From an uncultured Acetatifactor sp. (GTDB lineage: Bacteria; Bacillota; Clostridia; Lachnospirales; Lachnospiraceae), in contig CAJULV010000002.1 of NCBI GenBank assembly GCA_910587555.1, positions 1 to 64,000 of the forward strand: a stretch of DNA of 64,000 nt, given 5' to 3'. Position numbers and translations under genes: made by a program. Below, one piece after another: positions 1 through 8,132 of the stretch; the first letter of the stretch is position 1, and each line of letters begins with the position of its first letter. The notes under the pieces are model-generated. The model searched no databases, had not been told where the DNA came from, and worked only from the letters and a program-made list of their open reading frames with translations.

Positions 1-69
1 TAATCCTCCTGCCGATATCATTATATATACTGCGATGGATAAAATCAACACAACATCGTTTTCACGCAT
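1..69 (-). CDS. Hypothetical membrane protein, N-terminal fragment cut by window edge
   Basis: Twenty-three codons are readable from an ATG at 69 to the window edge, with no stop. The start is supported by a purine-rich GGGGGGAG ribosome binding site about 7 bases upstream (around 77-85). The peptide begins with a short polar stretch (MREND) and then a hydrophobic run (VVLILSIAVYIMI), which looks like the first membrane segment or an uncleaved signal anchor. Too little is visible to name a family. It is transcribed away from the AT-rich block at 408-3812. Confidence 0.5.
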   Translation of the reverse strand, partial: MRENDVVLILSIAVYIMISAGGL

Positions 70-150
70 GATGCACTCCCCCCTCTTGTGGTTGACCAGA
101 TTTTCTGATCTGCTGTTTATTTCACAGGTTATCTTCCTGCCGCCATAAGT

Positions 151-257
151 CCCATGGGATACTCCATAAACCCCATGGGATACTCCATAAACCCCATGGG
201 ATGCCCTATATATCCCATTGGGATGCCCTATATATCCCATTGGGATGCACCATAAAT
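151..257. repeat. Five tandem 21/22-bp repeats with palindromic core
   Basis: Five consecutive units start at 151, 172, 193, 214 and 236. The first three are 21 bp and carry the perfect palindrome CCCATGGG; the last two are 22 bp and carry CCCATTGGG. The second half of the unit drifts between ACTCCATAAAC and GCCCTATATAT. The array lies between the divergent starts at 69 and 408 and codes for nothing convincing. It may be a simple minisatellite or a set of operator sites; the period, close to two helical turns, would put the cores on one face of the DNA. Confidence 0.85.
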
Positions 258-332
258 CCGGATGACTTCTTTCAGGAGAGATTCATCCTTCATGCTGCGC
301 AGACTTTTAGAGCGATTGCTATGCCTTTTTTG

Positions 333-361
333 TTGAAAATTGAAAATAACGATGGTATAAT
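333..361 (+). promoter_or_regulatory. Sigma-A promoter of the AT-rich gene block
   Basis: TTGAAA at 333-338, a 17-base spacer and a perfect TATAAT at 356-361. It lies 47 bases before the start of the P-loop protein at 408. The -10 hexamer is part of a small palindrome (TATAATTATA, 356-365). Confidence 0.75.
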
Positions 362-407
362 TATACATGTTATTGTAAATTTTCAGATAACTAATGGGAG
401 AATATAG

Positions 408-896
408 ATGCAAAAATTGATTATTATAGCAGGCTCTCCGTGTGTGGGGAAAACGACAGTGACACAAGAACTTTTTACTTCTTATGAAAACAGTGCTTAT
501 TTTGATGGCGATTGGGCATGGTGTGTCAATCCGTTTTCGATTGATGATCCGAGATTGAGAAATGGTGATAAAACAATGTCGTTTGCGTTATCTACATATT
601 TAAACTCCGGTTTTGATTATGTCTTTTTTTCATCGGTGGTTGTTGTGGATAAAACAATTCGTGAAGCGATATTAAAAGACATAACAGCAAAAGATTATTC
701 TGTTATTGGCATTACCCTGACCTGTTCAGAAGAAACTCTGCGTGAGCGTCATAAAAAGCGTGGAGATGCAAATGAATGCTCTTTTTTCTGGCTGCATCTA
801 AAACCATATGAAGGCGATTATGTTATCAATACAGATCATAAAAGTGTTCAGCAAATAGTTGATGAAATGAAAGCTATTATAGGCCTTTTTCCATAA
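408..896 (+). CDS. P-loop nucleotide kinase-like protein
   Basis: A 162-residue protein with a Walker A motif near the N-terminus (GSPCVGKTT, residues 9-17) preceded by a hydrophobic beta strand (KLIIIA). A later RERHKKRG stretch resembles the LID region of small-molecule and nucleotide kinases that bind ATP phosphates. Its length fits a single AAA_17/AAA_18-type kinase domain. No substrate can be named. The base composition is clearly AT-richer than the window beyond 4 kb, and the following genes share this, which suggests an acquired accessory block. A sigma-A promoter lies immediately upstream. Confidence 0.6.
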   Translation: MQKLIIIAGSPCVGKTTVTQELFTSYENSAYFDGDWAWCVNPFSIDDPRLRNGDKTMSFALSTYLNSGFDYVFFSSVVVVDKTIREAILKDITAKDYSVIGITLTCSEETLRERHKKRGDANECSFFWLHLKPYEGDYVINTDHKSVQQIVDEMKAIIGLFP

Positions 897-968
897 TGAG
901 GACAAGCAAATGAAGAAAACGGGGTTTTATATTATAGAGGTCAAATTCTTTATGTGAGGTAAGAATTT

Positions 969-1511
969 ATGAAAAGAAGCCGATTATCATATGATGAGTG
1001 GGAATGTATTATTTCTAAAGACATATTTGGAAAAACGGTAAACTCGGAATTACTGAATGGCTATATTGGTATTATAGATATGAAAGAAGTAAGTAAAATA
1101 CAGACTTGGAAATTTAACGGAGAAGATATTGTAGTCTGTGATAAAGGAAGAAAATGGCTATCGATTTTGCCGCAAAATGATTGGTATTGTATAACAGCTA
1201 TGATGGATGAAAAGGAAACGGTTCTGCTGTGGTATATAGATATGATAGCAAATCAGGGTGTTGATGTAGATGGCATTCCATATTTCGATGATTTGTATTT
1301 AGATTTGGTAGTTTATCCGAATGGGACAATAATAGTTGATGATATGGACGAACTGGAGGACGCATTGTCAAAGAAGGATATTACGCAGGAACAATTTAAT
1401 CTTGCAGTCGAAACAAGCCATAGATTGCAGCGAGGAATGTTGAGTAATATTTCTTCGTTTACAGAATATACAAAAAGGTGCTGTGAAATGATTCGGAAAT
1501 TGCAGGACTGA
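969..1511 (+). CDS. DUF402 domain-containing protein
   Basis: A 180-residue protein that carries the DUF402 core: a central LLWYIDMIA strand, then GIPYFDDLYLDLVVYPNG followed by an acidic D(E/D)-rich segment (DDMDELEDAL) and a C-terminal helix. In DUF402/FomD-like proteins these acidic residues bind metal and some members hydrolyse nucleoside diphosphates or nucleotide-linked phosphonates; which reaction applies here is unknown. The start has a GAGGT ribosome binding site about 8 bases upstream. It follows the P-loop gene by 72 bases, probably in one transcript. Confidence 0.7.
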   Translation: MKRSRLSYDEWECIISKDIFGKTVNSELLNGYIGIIDMKEVSKIQTWKFNGEDIVVCDKGRKWLSILPQNDWYCITAMMDEKETVLLWYIDMIANQGVDVDGIPYFDDLYLDLVVYPNGTIIVDDMDELEDALSKKDITQEQFNLAVETSHRLQRGMLSNISSFTEYTKRCCEMIRKLQD

Positions 1512-1566
1512 TAAATGGAAGAGGTATTATTTTATTGATAAATTGAGCAATGGAGGATATTCAAAA

Positions 1567-2352
1567 ATGATAGATTATAGTATTCAAAATAAAAAGGCAT
1601 GGGAATACAATGCATATGATTTTTGGTTGAAACACTCAGGCACACCAGTTGACAGAGCAAAAAGGGACTTGGAAAATCCTATCGGAATGTTGAAAAAATA
1701 TTCTGACTATTTTGATACTTATAGTGGTATTAGAGTGGCAAACATATGCGGTTCCTGCGGAAAGAAGGCTGTTCCCTTAGCTGTTTTGGGAGCAGAAGTT
1801 ACTGTTTTTGATATTTCAGAAGATAATAAGAAGTATGCGCTGGAAGTCGCAGCAGCAGCAAAAGTTGAATTGAATTTTGAAGTATGTGATATATTGGAAA
1901 TTGATATGGAGAAGTATGGTAATTACTTTGATGTAGTGTTTATGGAAGGCGGCGTATTACATTACTTTCATGATATTGATGAATTCATGGGGATTATGTA
2001 TTCGTTATTGAAGGATAACGGAAAAATGATATGCAGTGATTTTCATCCATTTACAAAAATAGCAGATATGTTGCATTTTGAACAACCAACTATGAGCTAT
2101 TTTTCACAGGAAGTTTTCGAAGGAGAAATGGCTCATGCTCGCTTTTTTGAAGAAAATATTCGGAGGCAGATGCCTAAGTGCAGTTATAGAAAATATACAA
2201 TGAGTGAAATTATTAATTCAGTCATAAACAGTGGTTTTACGTTGAGAAGGTTTGATGAACATCCTGCATGGACAAATGATAAGATACCGGGAGAGTTTAC
2301 CATTGTAGCGAAAAAACAGGATAGGTGCAAATCTTATCTTAAAGCTATGTAA
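1567..2352 (+). CDS. Class I SAM-dependent methyltransferase
   Basis: A 261-residue protein. The start was placed at ATG 1567, nine bases after a GGAGGA ribosome binding site (1552-1557), in preference to an upstream in-frame TTG at 1543. A Rossmann-type motif I is visible as NICGSCGKKAVPLAVLGAEV, followed by an acidic strand end (TVFDIS) and motif IV-like VVFMEGGVLHYF. The N-terminus (NKKAWEYNAYDFW) is typical of small clostridial methyltransferases of the Methyltransf_25/11 type. The substrate is unknown. It is AT-rich like its neighbours. Confidence 0.7.
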   Translation: MIDYSIQNKKAWEYNAYDFWLKHSGTPVDRAKRDLENPIGMLKKYSDYFDTYSGIRVANICGSCGKKAVPLAVLGAEVTVFDISEDNKKYALEVAAAAKVELNFEVCDILEIDMEKYGNYFDVVFMEGGVLHYFHDIDEFMGIMYSLLKDNGKMICSDFHPFTKIADMLHFEQPTMSYFSQEVFEGEMAHARFFEENIRRQMPKCSYRKYTMSEIINSVINSGFTLRRFDEHPAWTNDKIPGEFTIVAKKQDRCKSYLKAM

Positions 2353-2421
2353 ACTGTTTGACTGTGAGCCAGGAGAATTGTTTGAGATAAGGGAAAACAG
2401 TCAAAATTAAGGGGGAAAAGT

Positions 2422-3261
2422 ATGAAAGTCGATTTACACATTCATTCAATGTATTCTGACAGTTCCCGTTCACCTGAAGAAATCGTAGCACTTGCGAAAA
2501 GTAGAAATGTCGGCCTGCTTTCCATATGTGATCATGCAACCATCGGCGCGTATTCCGTTTTACCCGAAATTTGCAGGAATAACGGGATAAAATATGTGTT
2601 GGGGGTGGAGCTGGAGGTCCTGTGGAAAGGGGAAAGCCTGCACATGCTCGCATACAATTTTGATCCGGGCGATGCGGAAATGAAAACGTTTCTGGACAGG
2701 CAGTATAAGGCGATCGCGTGTGAATATATCGTCTATAATATGATGCAGGACTATCCGCAAATGTCTTTGGAAGAATACCGTCATTTTACATATCCAAGGG
2801 AAAAGGGCGGATGGAAATATCTGTATTATGCGGTAGCAAAGGGCGCTGCGAAATCATATGAGGAAGCCAATGAAACCATTTACCGCAGGTATGGGACCCC
2901 GAATCATTTATCGGATTTTGGCGAATGCAATCTGCCGGACTTCTGCAAAATGGTCAAGCGGGCAGGTGGAGTGCCGGTTTTGGCACATCCGGGATATTTA
3001 TATGAACGAAATCCGGGCGGATTTGTATCCATGCTCAGCGAGATGAGGATGTGTGGGTTAGAAGGGATTGAGTGCTATTACCCGTCTCACTCAAAAGATG
3101 CTGCGGATATCTGTGTTCACTTTTGCAAAAATAACGATATGCGGATTACCGGCGGTTGTGACTGCCACGGAGAATTTAACAAAAGTGAAGGATTTACGGT
3201 TGGCGGCCTGGAGATATCCCTGTCCATGCTTGACCTGAAAGGGATTTTGTGCAGCGAATGA
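2422..3261 (+). CDS. PHP-domain phosphoesterase
   Basis: A 279-residue protein with the PHP metal-binding signature: DLHIHSMYSDSS at residues 4-15, CDHATIGAY, GVELEVLW, a later LAHPGY, and CDCHG near the C-terminus. PHP enzymes use a trinuclear metal site to hydrolyse phosphoesters; relatives include RNase AM (YciV) and histidinol phosphatase. The chain is about the size of YciV-type stand-alone PHP proteins. A GGGGGA ribosome binding site precedes the start. Substrate not assignable from sequence. Confidence 0.75.
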   Translation: MKVDLHIHSMYSDSSRSPEEIVALAKSRNVGLLSICDHATIGAYSVLPEICRNNGIKYVLGVELEVLWKGESLHMLAYNFDPGDAEMKTFLDRQYKAIACEYIVYNMMQDYPQMSLEEYRHFTYPREKGGWKYLYYAVAKGAAKSYEEANETIYRRYGTPNHLSDFGECNLPDFCKMVKRAGGVPVLAHPGYLYERNPGGFVSMLSEMRMCGLEGIECYYPSHSKDAADICVHFCKNNDMRITGGCDCHGEFNKSEGFTVGGLEISLSMLDLKGILCSE

Positions 3262-3335
3262 CGTTTATTGCACAAACCGCCTCATTGCATTTATTGTTGC
3301 TTTGGATTATGCTTACATGCAGGAGGTGCTTATTT

Positions 3336-3812
3336 ATGGCTGATGAAAATAAAAAAGACTTTAATGCGATGCTGAACGACAGTAAGGATATGCCTAAGTT
3401 TCAAACCATTACAGATGAAAAAAGCATTGAAAAGTATGGTGGGGATCGGATGTATTTTGCCCCGCCGATTGCGTATGATAAAGTAATGCGGCTCGTGCCA
3501 TTTGGGAAGCTGCTTACAGTAGGGACCATAAGGGAATATTTCGCTATGCAAAGCGGGGCCGATTTCACAGAACCGATTACCGCGGGAATATTTGTTTCAA
3601 TCGTTGCATGGGCGAGTTATCAGCGTGCAGACGATAAAACGCCATTTTGGAGGACGCTGAAAGCAAATGGGGAGTTAAATGCAAAGTACCCGGGAGGTAT
3701 TGAAGAACAGAAGAAAATGCTTGAAAAAGAGGGACATACAATTATCCAGAAAGGCAGGAAGAACATTAGATATTATGTGAAGAATTATGAAGACGCATTG
3801 TTTTCACTGTAA
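3336..3812 (+). CDS. Alkyltransferase-like (ATL) MGMT-family protein without the acceptor cysteine
   Basis: The start at 3336 follows a perfect AGGAGGTG site (3321-3328), giving 158 residues. The second half matches the DNA-binding domain of O6-alkylguanine-DNA alkyltransferases: VPFGKLLTVGTIREYF (helix-turn-helix entry) and TPFWRTLK followed by NAKYPGG and an EEQKKMLEKEGH helix. In MGMT proper the equivalent of the TPFWR position is PCHR, with the cysteine as alkyl acceptor; here it is tryptophan, as in ATL proteins, which flag lesions for nucleotide excision repair rather than repairing them. Whether this protein does that is inference. An N-terminal extension of about 45 residues is unlike classical ATLs. 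Confidence 0.65.
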   Translation: MADENKKDFNAMLNDSKDMPKFQTITDEKSIEKYGGDRMYFAPPIAYDKVMRLVPFGKLLTVGTIREYFAMQSGADFTEPITAGIFVSIVAWASYQRADDKTPFWRTLKANGELNAKYPGGIEEQKKMLEKEGHTIIQKGRKNIRYYVKNYEDALFSL

Positions 3813-3847
3813 GTAAATTGAGGATTCGGGAAATGGAAGTTTTTGTT

Positions 3848-3880
3848 AAAGTCCGCCCTGTTACCGCCGGGACGGACTTT
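3848..3880. terminator. Intergenic hairpin between convergent genes
   Basis: A stem of about nine base pairs (AAAGTCCG with CGGACTTT, 3848-3856 and 3872-3880) lies between the convergent ends at 3812 and 3900. A/T tracts flank both sides, so it could stop transcription in both directions. Confidence 0.6.
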
Positions 3881-3899
3881 ATCAATGTGTGGAAAGGTA

Positions 3900-4673
3900 T
3901 TATAAAACCTGAAGATTCAGCTTGCTTAACCCGGATTCTCTGTACTGGCTGACAAACGATGAGGCTGCATCTATCAGTTTCTTTCTAATATCCACAATAT
4001 TTTCCTCATCCTTCATACTCCTGTAAAGGGTACCATATTTCAGCACATCTCGTATACTGGACCCATAAGGAAATCCGTCCATGGTACTTGATGCATGTAC
4101 TTCACGAAACATACAATCCCTCTTATGCATTAATTCCAGGCTTGCTGCCCTTTCCTCAAATTCGATTCTCAGGTACTCCAGGACCTCTTCCATTGTAGCT
4201 TTTCGATAGAGTTCCTCTGAATCCATATCGACAACATACCTTACCCTCGTACCAGCTTCATATCCTTTTATGATTTCATCATATCTTTCCGCATACCCCT
4301 TTAACAGTGCTGCTGCCTTATCCTTTATTGATACAAATACACTATTATAATTCTGCGGTATTTTATCATCCATCATTTTCCATGAAGTTCCCCACCCAAG
4401 GAACTCTTCGATATCCGGCCAGCCTTCGTTCCCCCATGACATCTCACCCGGCATCAGCCGCAAATTCAGGCTTTTGAAATCCTTCTGGTCATCATGCTGG
4501 AACATTTGCTTATACGCATCCTGCCCTTCCCTGGAAATCTCAACTTTAATTGGGCTGTCAGAGACCCCCTGCTCACTTAAAACTTCTGATATCCTTTTCG
4601 GAGAACCCTGTGCAAATATATCAGTACAACCTCTTGATAAAGAATATGACGGATCCACATTATTAATCTGCAT
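3900..4673 (-). CDS. Hypothetical protein
   Basis: A 257-residue soluble protein that I do not recognise. The N-terminal half is polar and contains VEISREGQDAYKQMF, a phrase common in uncharacterised clostridial proteins; the second half is strongly helical and acidic (residues ~120-200, EELYRKATMEEVLEYLRIEFEERAA). No signal peptide, membrane segment or cysteine cluster is visible. A GGAAGG ribosome binding site lies about 10 bases before the ATG. It is monocistronic: the upstream 260 bases (4674-4933) contain no gene I can support. Confidence 0.6.
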   Translation of the reverse strand: MQINNVDPSYSLSRGCTDIFAQGSPKRISEVLSEQGVSDSPIKVEISREGQDAYKQMFQHDDQKDFKSLNLRLMPGEMSWGNEGWPDIEEFLGWGTSWKMMDDKIPQNYNSVFVSIKDKAAALLKGYAERYDEIIKGYEAGTRVRYVVDMDSEELYRKATMEEVLEYLRIEFEERAASLELMHKRDCMFREVHASSTMDGFPYGSSIRDVLKYGTLYRSMKDEENIVDIRKKLIDAASSFVSQYRESGLSKLNLQVL

Positions 4674-4933
4674 TTTTGCCAGCCTTCCTTCCCGGAGCGT
4701 GTCTAAAAATTACAGTTCCGCGCTCTTACATTGTAATACCAGTTGTATCATCATCCAGCTCTGTATCAAGGTGCAGGACCCGGAAGATCTGATCCATTTC
4801 CGAAAACGGCTGTAACGGACTTCCTTGGCACGTACCATTTTGAAAGGCCACGCCGGGAAACTTCGTCGAACAGACAGCCTCGACACAATTTCCATCCTTT
4901 TAACATGAAAAGAGGGAAAAGTACAGAAAAATA

Positions 4934-5818
4934 TCAGCCATTCCCACCCCCTGCAAAATCCGACAGCGGCCGGAATGTATACCCCATTTCCTCCCATTTT
5001 GTCAGCAGTTCATCCATAATCTCCCCGTTTGTCTTTGAGGTACTGTGCAGCAGGACAATGGCGCCGGGGTGGATACGCCCGGTAAGCTTTGAAAACGCCT
5101 CCTCATGGCTGGGCTGGGTATCCTGGTTCCAGTCCACATAGGCCAGGCTCCAAAAAAATGTGGAATACCCCAGTTCCTTTGCCATCTGCAGGTTCTCCGT
5201 GCTGTATTTTCCCTGGGGCGGCCGGTAGTACATGGCAAGCTCCGTGCCGGTCACTTCTCTGAAAGCTGACGCCACATCATCCATTTCTTTCCGAAAAGAC
5301 GAAATATCCGAAATCTTGGACATATCCGGATGGTGGTATGTATGATTTCCCACGGTATGGCCGTCCTCCACCATGCGCTTCACAATCTCAGGGGCGGACT
5401 CCAGGAAATGCCCCACCACAAAGAAGGTAGCCGGTGCATTGTGCTTTTTCAGGGCGTCCAGAATAGGTTCCGTATTGCCGTTCTCAAATCCGCAGTCAAA
5501 GGTCAGGTAGATGACCTTTTCGTCCCCTTCGGCACAGAAATACGTATCATACTTCTTAAGCTCCGCCGCGGACGCATTCCCCGTGGGCTTCTGTCCCTCC
5601 TGACCGAAACCCAGCCCCCAGTTTTCGCTTTCCATCACAGTGGCGGCTGTCTGCTGCAGCTCGCTCATAATTTCCCCTGCCGACCTGCCCAGGAGGAACA
5701 TTGCCCCCAAAAACAGAAAAGTCGGCACCGCCTGTTTCCATGGAATGCACTTCTTCCATTTGATGCCGCCGATGCGGGGAACTTTGCGAAAGATGTCTTT
5801 CACATAAATTGTTTTCAT
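4934..5818 (-). CDS. pdaA: Polysaccharide deacetylase, PdaA-like (delta-lactam-biosynthetic)
   Basis: A 294-residue protein starting at ATG 5818 behind a GGAGAGGG site. Residues ~30-47 form a membrane anchor (AVPTFLFLGAMFLLG), followed by a linker and a NodB deacetylase domain: motif 1 TFDCGFENG (a C where many PdaA have N), motif 2 HTYHHP supplying metal histidines, motif 3 RPPQGKYS, motif 4 FWSLAYVDW, motif 5 GAIVLLHS. This order and spacing match PdaA, which removes N-acetyl groups from muramic acid before muramic-delta-lactam formation in spore cortex. The related PgdA/CE4 chitin deacetylases are the main alternative. It implies a spore-forming lineage but does not prove sporulation. Confidence 0.8.
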   Translation of the reverse strand: MKTIYVKDIFRKVPRIGGIKWKKCIPWKQAVPTFLFLGAMFLLGRSAGEIMSELQQTAATVMESENWGLGFGQEGQKPTGNASAAELKKYDTYFCAEGDEKVIYLTFDCGFENGNTEPILDALKKHNAPATFFVVGHFLESAPEIVKRMVEDGHTVGNHTYHHPDMSKISDISSFRKEMDDVASAFREVTGTELAMYYRPPQGKYSTENLQMAKELGYSTFFWSLAYVDWNQDTQPSHEEAFSKLTGRIHPGAIVLLHSTSKTNGEIMDELLTKWEEMGYTFRPLSDFAGGGNG

Positions 5819-5924
5819 TTCCCTCTCCCGTTCCCGGCTATGCACACAGGGACAGCCTTGCACAGCCGGAATTTCCTTTTTCGTTAACAATATATGAGGT
5901 GAGGGCTTATTCAAATTCACATTT

Positions 5925-7913
5925 TCAGACTGCCTTATGCCGCTGATGATGCACATATCTGCGCCGCTTGTCCTGGCGTACCTGTACGAAACAGCTGTCG
6001 CACACCCCGAAGGAGGCTCCCACCGGCAGCGGCTTCCCGCAATACTGGCATTTGCGGATATACTCTTTCTTGTCCTTGGCAAGGTAGCGCATGATGGTGT
6101 CTTCCGTTTTACCGCGCTCCCGCTCCAGGCGCGCGGTGTCAATTTCCTTGCCCATGCGCACCGAGAACTGGTAATACAGATCCAGCAGTTTATAGAACGT
6201 CTCATACCGCATAAGTCCGGAATCCGAACACATCATCAGCGCCGGGAAATGCAGGGCCACATCCGCCGTATAGGTTTTGCAGTAATACAGCCACAGAGCC
6301 ACCACATCCCGGTTTCTGGTATCGATGGAGCAGGTCAGCATACGGTACAACATACGCTTGTCCTCGAACCCATCGATTTCCTTTCTGTCCCGGTAGGCCC
6401 TTTCATATAAAAACAATACCTCTTCGATACTGATTTTCTCAAAAGGCGGCTCGATTTCCACCGACTTCCAGATTGTCATCACCGCGTCCAGGGGATCATC
6501 CATGTCCAGAAGTACCTGGGGGAAGCCAAGGCTCACATGGTCCACATCCGGCTCCGTATCATGGAAATGCTCCCTGATATAGTCCAGGTTTTCCTGTCCC
6601 ACTGCAGTTACATATCCCGGGTCATAGAGTCCGAAGCGCCCTGCCCGCCCCGCAATCTGATGGATTTCCTCCGTCTTCAGTCGGCGGGTCTGCTTCCCGT
6701 CGAATTTGTCCGTCTGCACGAATACAATCCGCCGCACGGGAAGGTTCAGCCCCATGCCGATGGCATCCGTGGACACCACAATCCTGGTCTGCCCCTCCGC
6801 GAAAATGCGTATCTGCCTGCGGCGGATTTCCGGAGGAAGGCTTCCGTAAATTACACTGACCCGGATGCCGCGACGCTCCAGGCGCCCGGCAATGTCCAGA
6901 ACCATCTTCTTCGTAAATACGATTAAAGCGTCTCCCTCCCGCACATCCTCCGGGAAGGAAAAGGGTTCTTCCTCACAGAGCAGCCGGGTTTTTCTCTCAT
7001 ATCTGTGCAGCTCATAAGTATCCCCGCACAGAGAGATCAGATGGGTGATAACCTTTTCCGCCGCGGGACTCATGCAGACATGGACCTCCCTGGCCTGTAC
7101 CCCCAAAATGGCCCTTGTCCAGGAATGCCCCCTGTCGGAATCCGCTATCATCTGCGCCTCGTCTACCACTGCCACATCGTACTTCTGTTCCGTATCCAGC
7201 ATCTCCACCGTGGAGGAAATAACCCTGCTGTTCTCCTCGTAGATGCATTCTTCCCCAGTGAGCATGGTGCAGGAGATACCGGCATCCCTCATCTTCTCAT
7301 AAACTTCCAGCGCAAGCAGCCGCAAAGGTCCCACATAGACGCCGTTCTGCGCCTGCTTCAGCCGCTCCAGGGCCTGATACGTCTTTCCGCAGTTCGTGGG
7401 TCCTACGTGAAGGACAAATTTCCGCTGCATTTCAAGCGCCCGGGGGAACTCCGTCTCCGGCCTGGTGGGCACCAGATCGACAATCTGGCTCTTAAGTTCC
7501 ACATCCATATAGCGCTGCAGCAGGGAACGCAGCGTCTTCTGACAGACAGGAAACCCCTTTGCGTTTCGGAGATATTCCAGGAATTTCACAGTGACCAGCT
7601 CCTGTTCGTCCTCTCTTAAGCTGGTCACATCCAAGCGCACCAGCTCCTCCATCATGATATCCCGGATCTGCATGATGGCTATCTGGTTATTCTCCCTGAT
7701 GGCATAGTAAGTCAGATTCCGGATCTGCCTGTGGTACTCCTCCAGATGAGCCTGGCTCACCTTTCCGTCCCTGGTCCGGGCCATCTCCGCAATCAGCCGG
7801 TTAATCCGCTCCATGTAACCCTTTTTACCGCTGTTGTTCTTCTTTTTGACGTCTCTTACGCAGTCCCTGTACTGACTGAAATAAAACTGTGACAATTTTT
7901 CTTTCTGTATCAT
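5925..7913 (-). CDS. SUV3-like superfamily 2 RNA helicase
   Basis: A 662-residue protein. After a helical N-terminal domain of about 160 residues comes Walker A GPTNCGKT (171-178), motif Ia GPLRLLALEV, motif II DEAQ (251-254), and a helicase C domain with YGSLPPEIRRRQ, VSTDAIGMGLNLP and HQIAGRAGRFG. The GPTNxGKT, GPLRLLA and DEAQ combination is the hallmark of SUV3, the helicase of the mitochondrial RNA degradosome, rather than of DEAD-box or RecQ enzymes. The C-terminus adds a zinc ribbon (CQYCGKP...CDSC). Neighbours give no partner; a role in RNA decay is inferred from the family. A strong promoter lies at 8065-8093. Confidence 0.75.
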   Translation of the reverse strand: MIQKEKLSQFYFSQYRDCVRDVKKKNNSGKKGYMERINRLIAEMARTRDGKVSQAHLEEYHRQIRNLTYYAIRENNQIAIMQIRDIMMEELVRLDVTSLREDEQELVTVKFLEYLRNAKGFPVCQKTLRSLLQRYMDVELKSQIVDLVPTRPETEFPRALEMQRKFVLHVGPTNCGKTYQALERLKQAQNGVYVGPLRLLALEVYEKMRDAGISCTMLTGEECIYEENSRVISSTVEMLDTEQKYDVAVVDEAQMIADSDRGHSWTRAILGVQAREVHVCMSPAAEKVITHLISLCGDTYELHRYERKTRLLCEEEPFSFPEDVREGDALIVFTKKMVLDIAGRLERRGIRVSVIYGSLPPEIRRRQIRIFAEGQTRIVVSTDAIGMGLNLPVRRIVFVQTDKFDGKQTRRLKTEEIHQIAGRAGRFGLYDPGYVTAVGQENLDYIREHFHDTEPDVDHVSLGFPQVLLDMDDPLDAVMTIWKSVEIEPPFEKISIEEVLFLYERAYRDRKEIDGFEDKRMLYRMLTCSIDTRNRDVVALWLYYCKTYTADVALHFPALMMCSDSGLMRYETFYKLLDLYYQFSVRMGKEIDTARLERERGKTEDTIMRYLAKDKKEYIRKCQYCGKPLPVGASFGVCDSCFVQVRQDKRRRYVHHQRHKAV

Positions 7914-8064
7914 CCCTAAATCCCATTCCGGTTACAACCGGTGCCTTTATCAAGTAAATGCTGCATAATAATTTGCCGGCCTTTTCCTGTACAGCCCCCA
8001 TCGGAATTTTCCGGCAATTCTGAATCTTTCATTTCAAGTTTCGTGTATTTATACACTATATTCT

Positions 8065-8093
8065 ATAATAACCGCTGAAGCCGAAACTGTCAA
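8065..8093 (-). promoter_or_regulatory. Sigma-A promoter of the SUV3-like helicase gene
   Basis: On the minus strand TTGACA (8093-8088), a 17-base spacer and TATTAT (8070-8065). A palindrome GTGTAT-TT-ATACAC at 8044-8057 lies just downstream of the -10, where an operator would act on early transcription. The remaining stretch to the start at 7913 holds a leader of about 140 bases without an evident riboswitch. Confidence 0.75.
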
Positions 8094-8132
8094 TTCAATC
8101 CGGCGCCTGAACACATCTCATTCTGAAAAAAT

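Noticed and set aside
151..257. CRISPR array
   Set aside because: Units are directly adjacent with no unique spacers, and no cas gene is present; the same holds for the arrays at 9284 and 32721.
201..407. Open frame of 68 codons starting in the 21/22-bp repeat array
   Set aside because: It begins inside the repeats, has no ribosome binding site, covers the promoter at 333-361 and shows no protein-like pattern.
4710..4997. 95-codon minus-strand frame upstream of the unknown gene at 3900
   Set aside because: Overlaps the 3' end of pdaA, has Trp/Arg-rich random composition and no supporting start signal.
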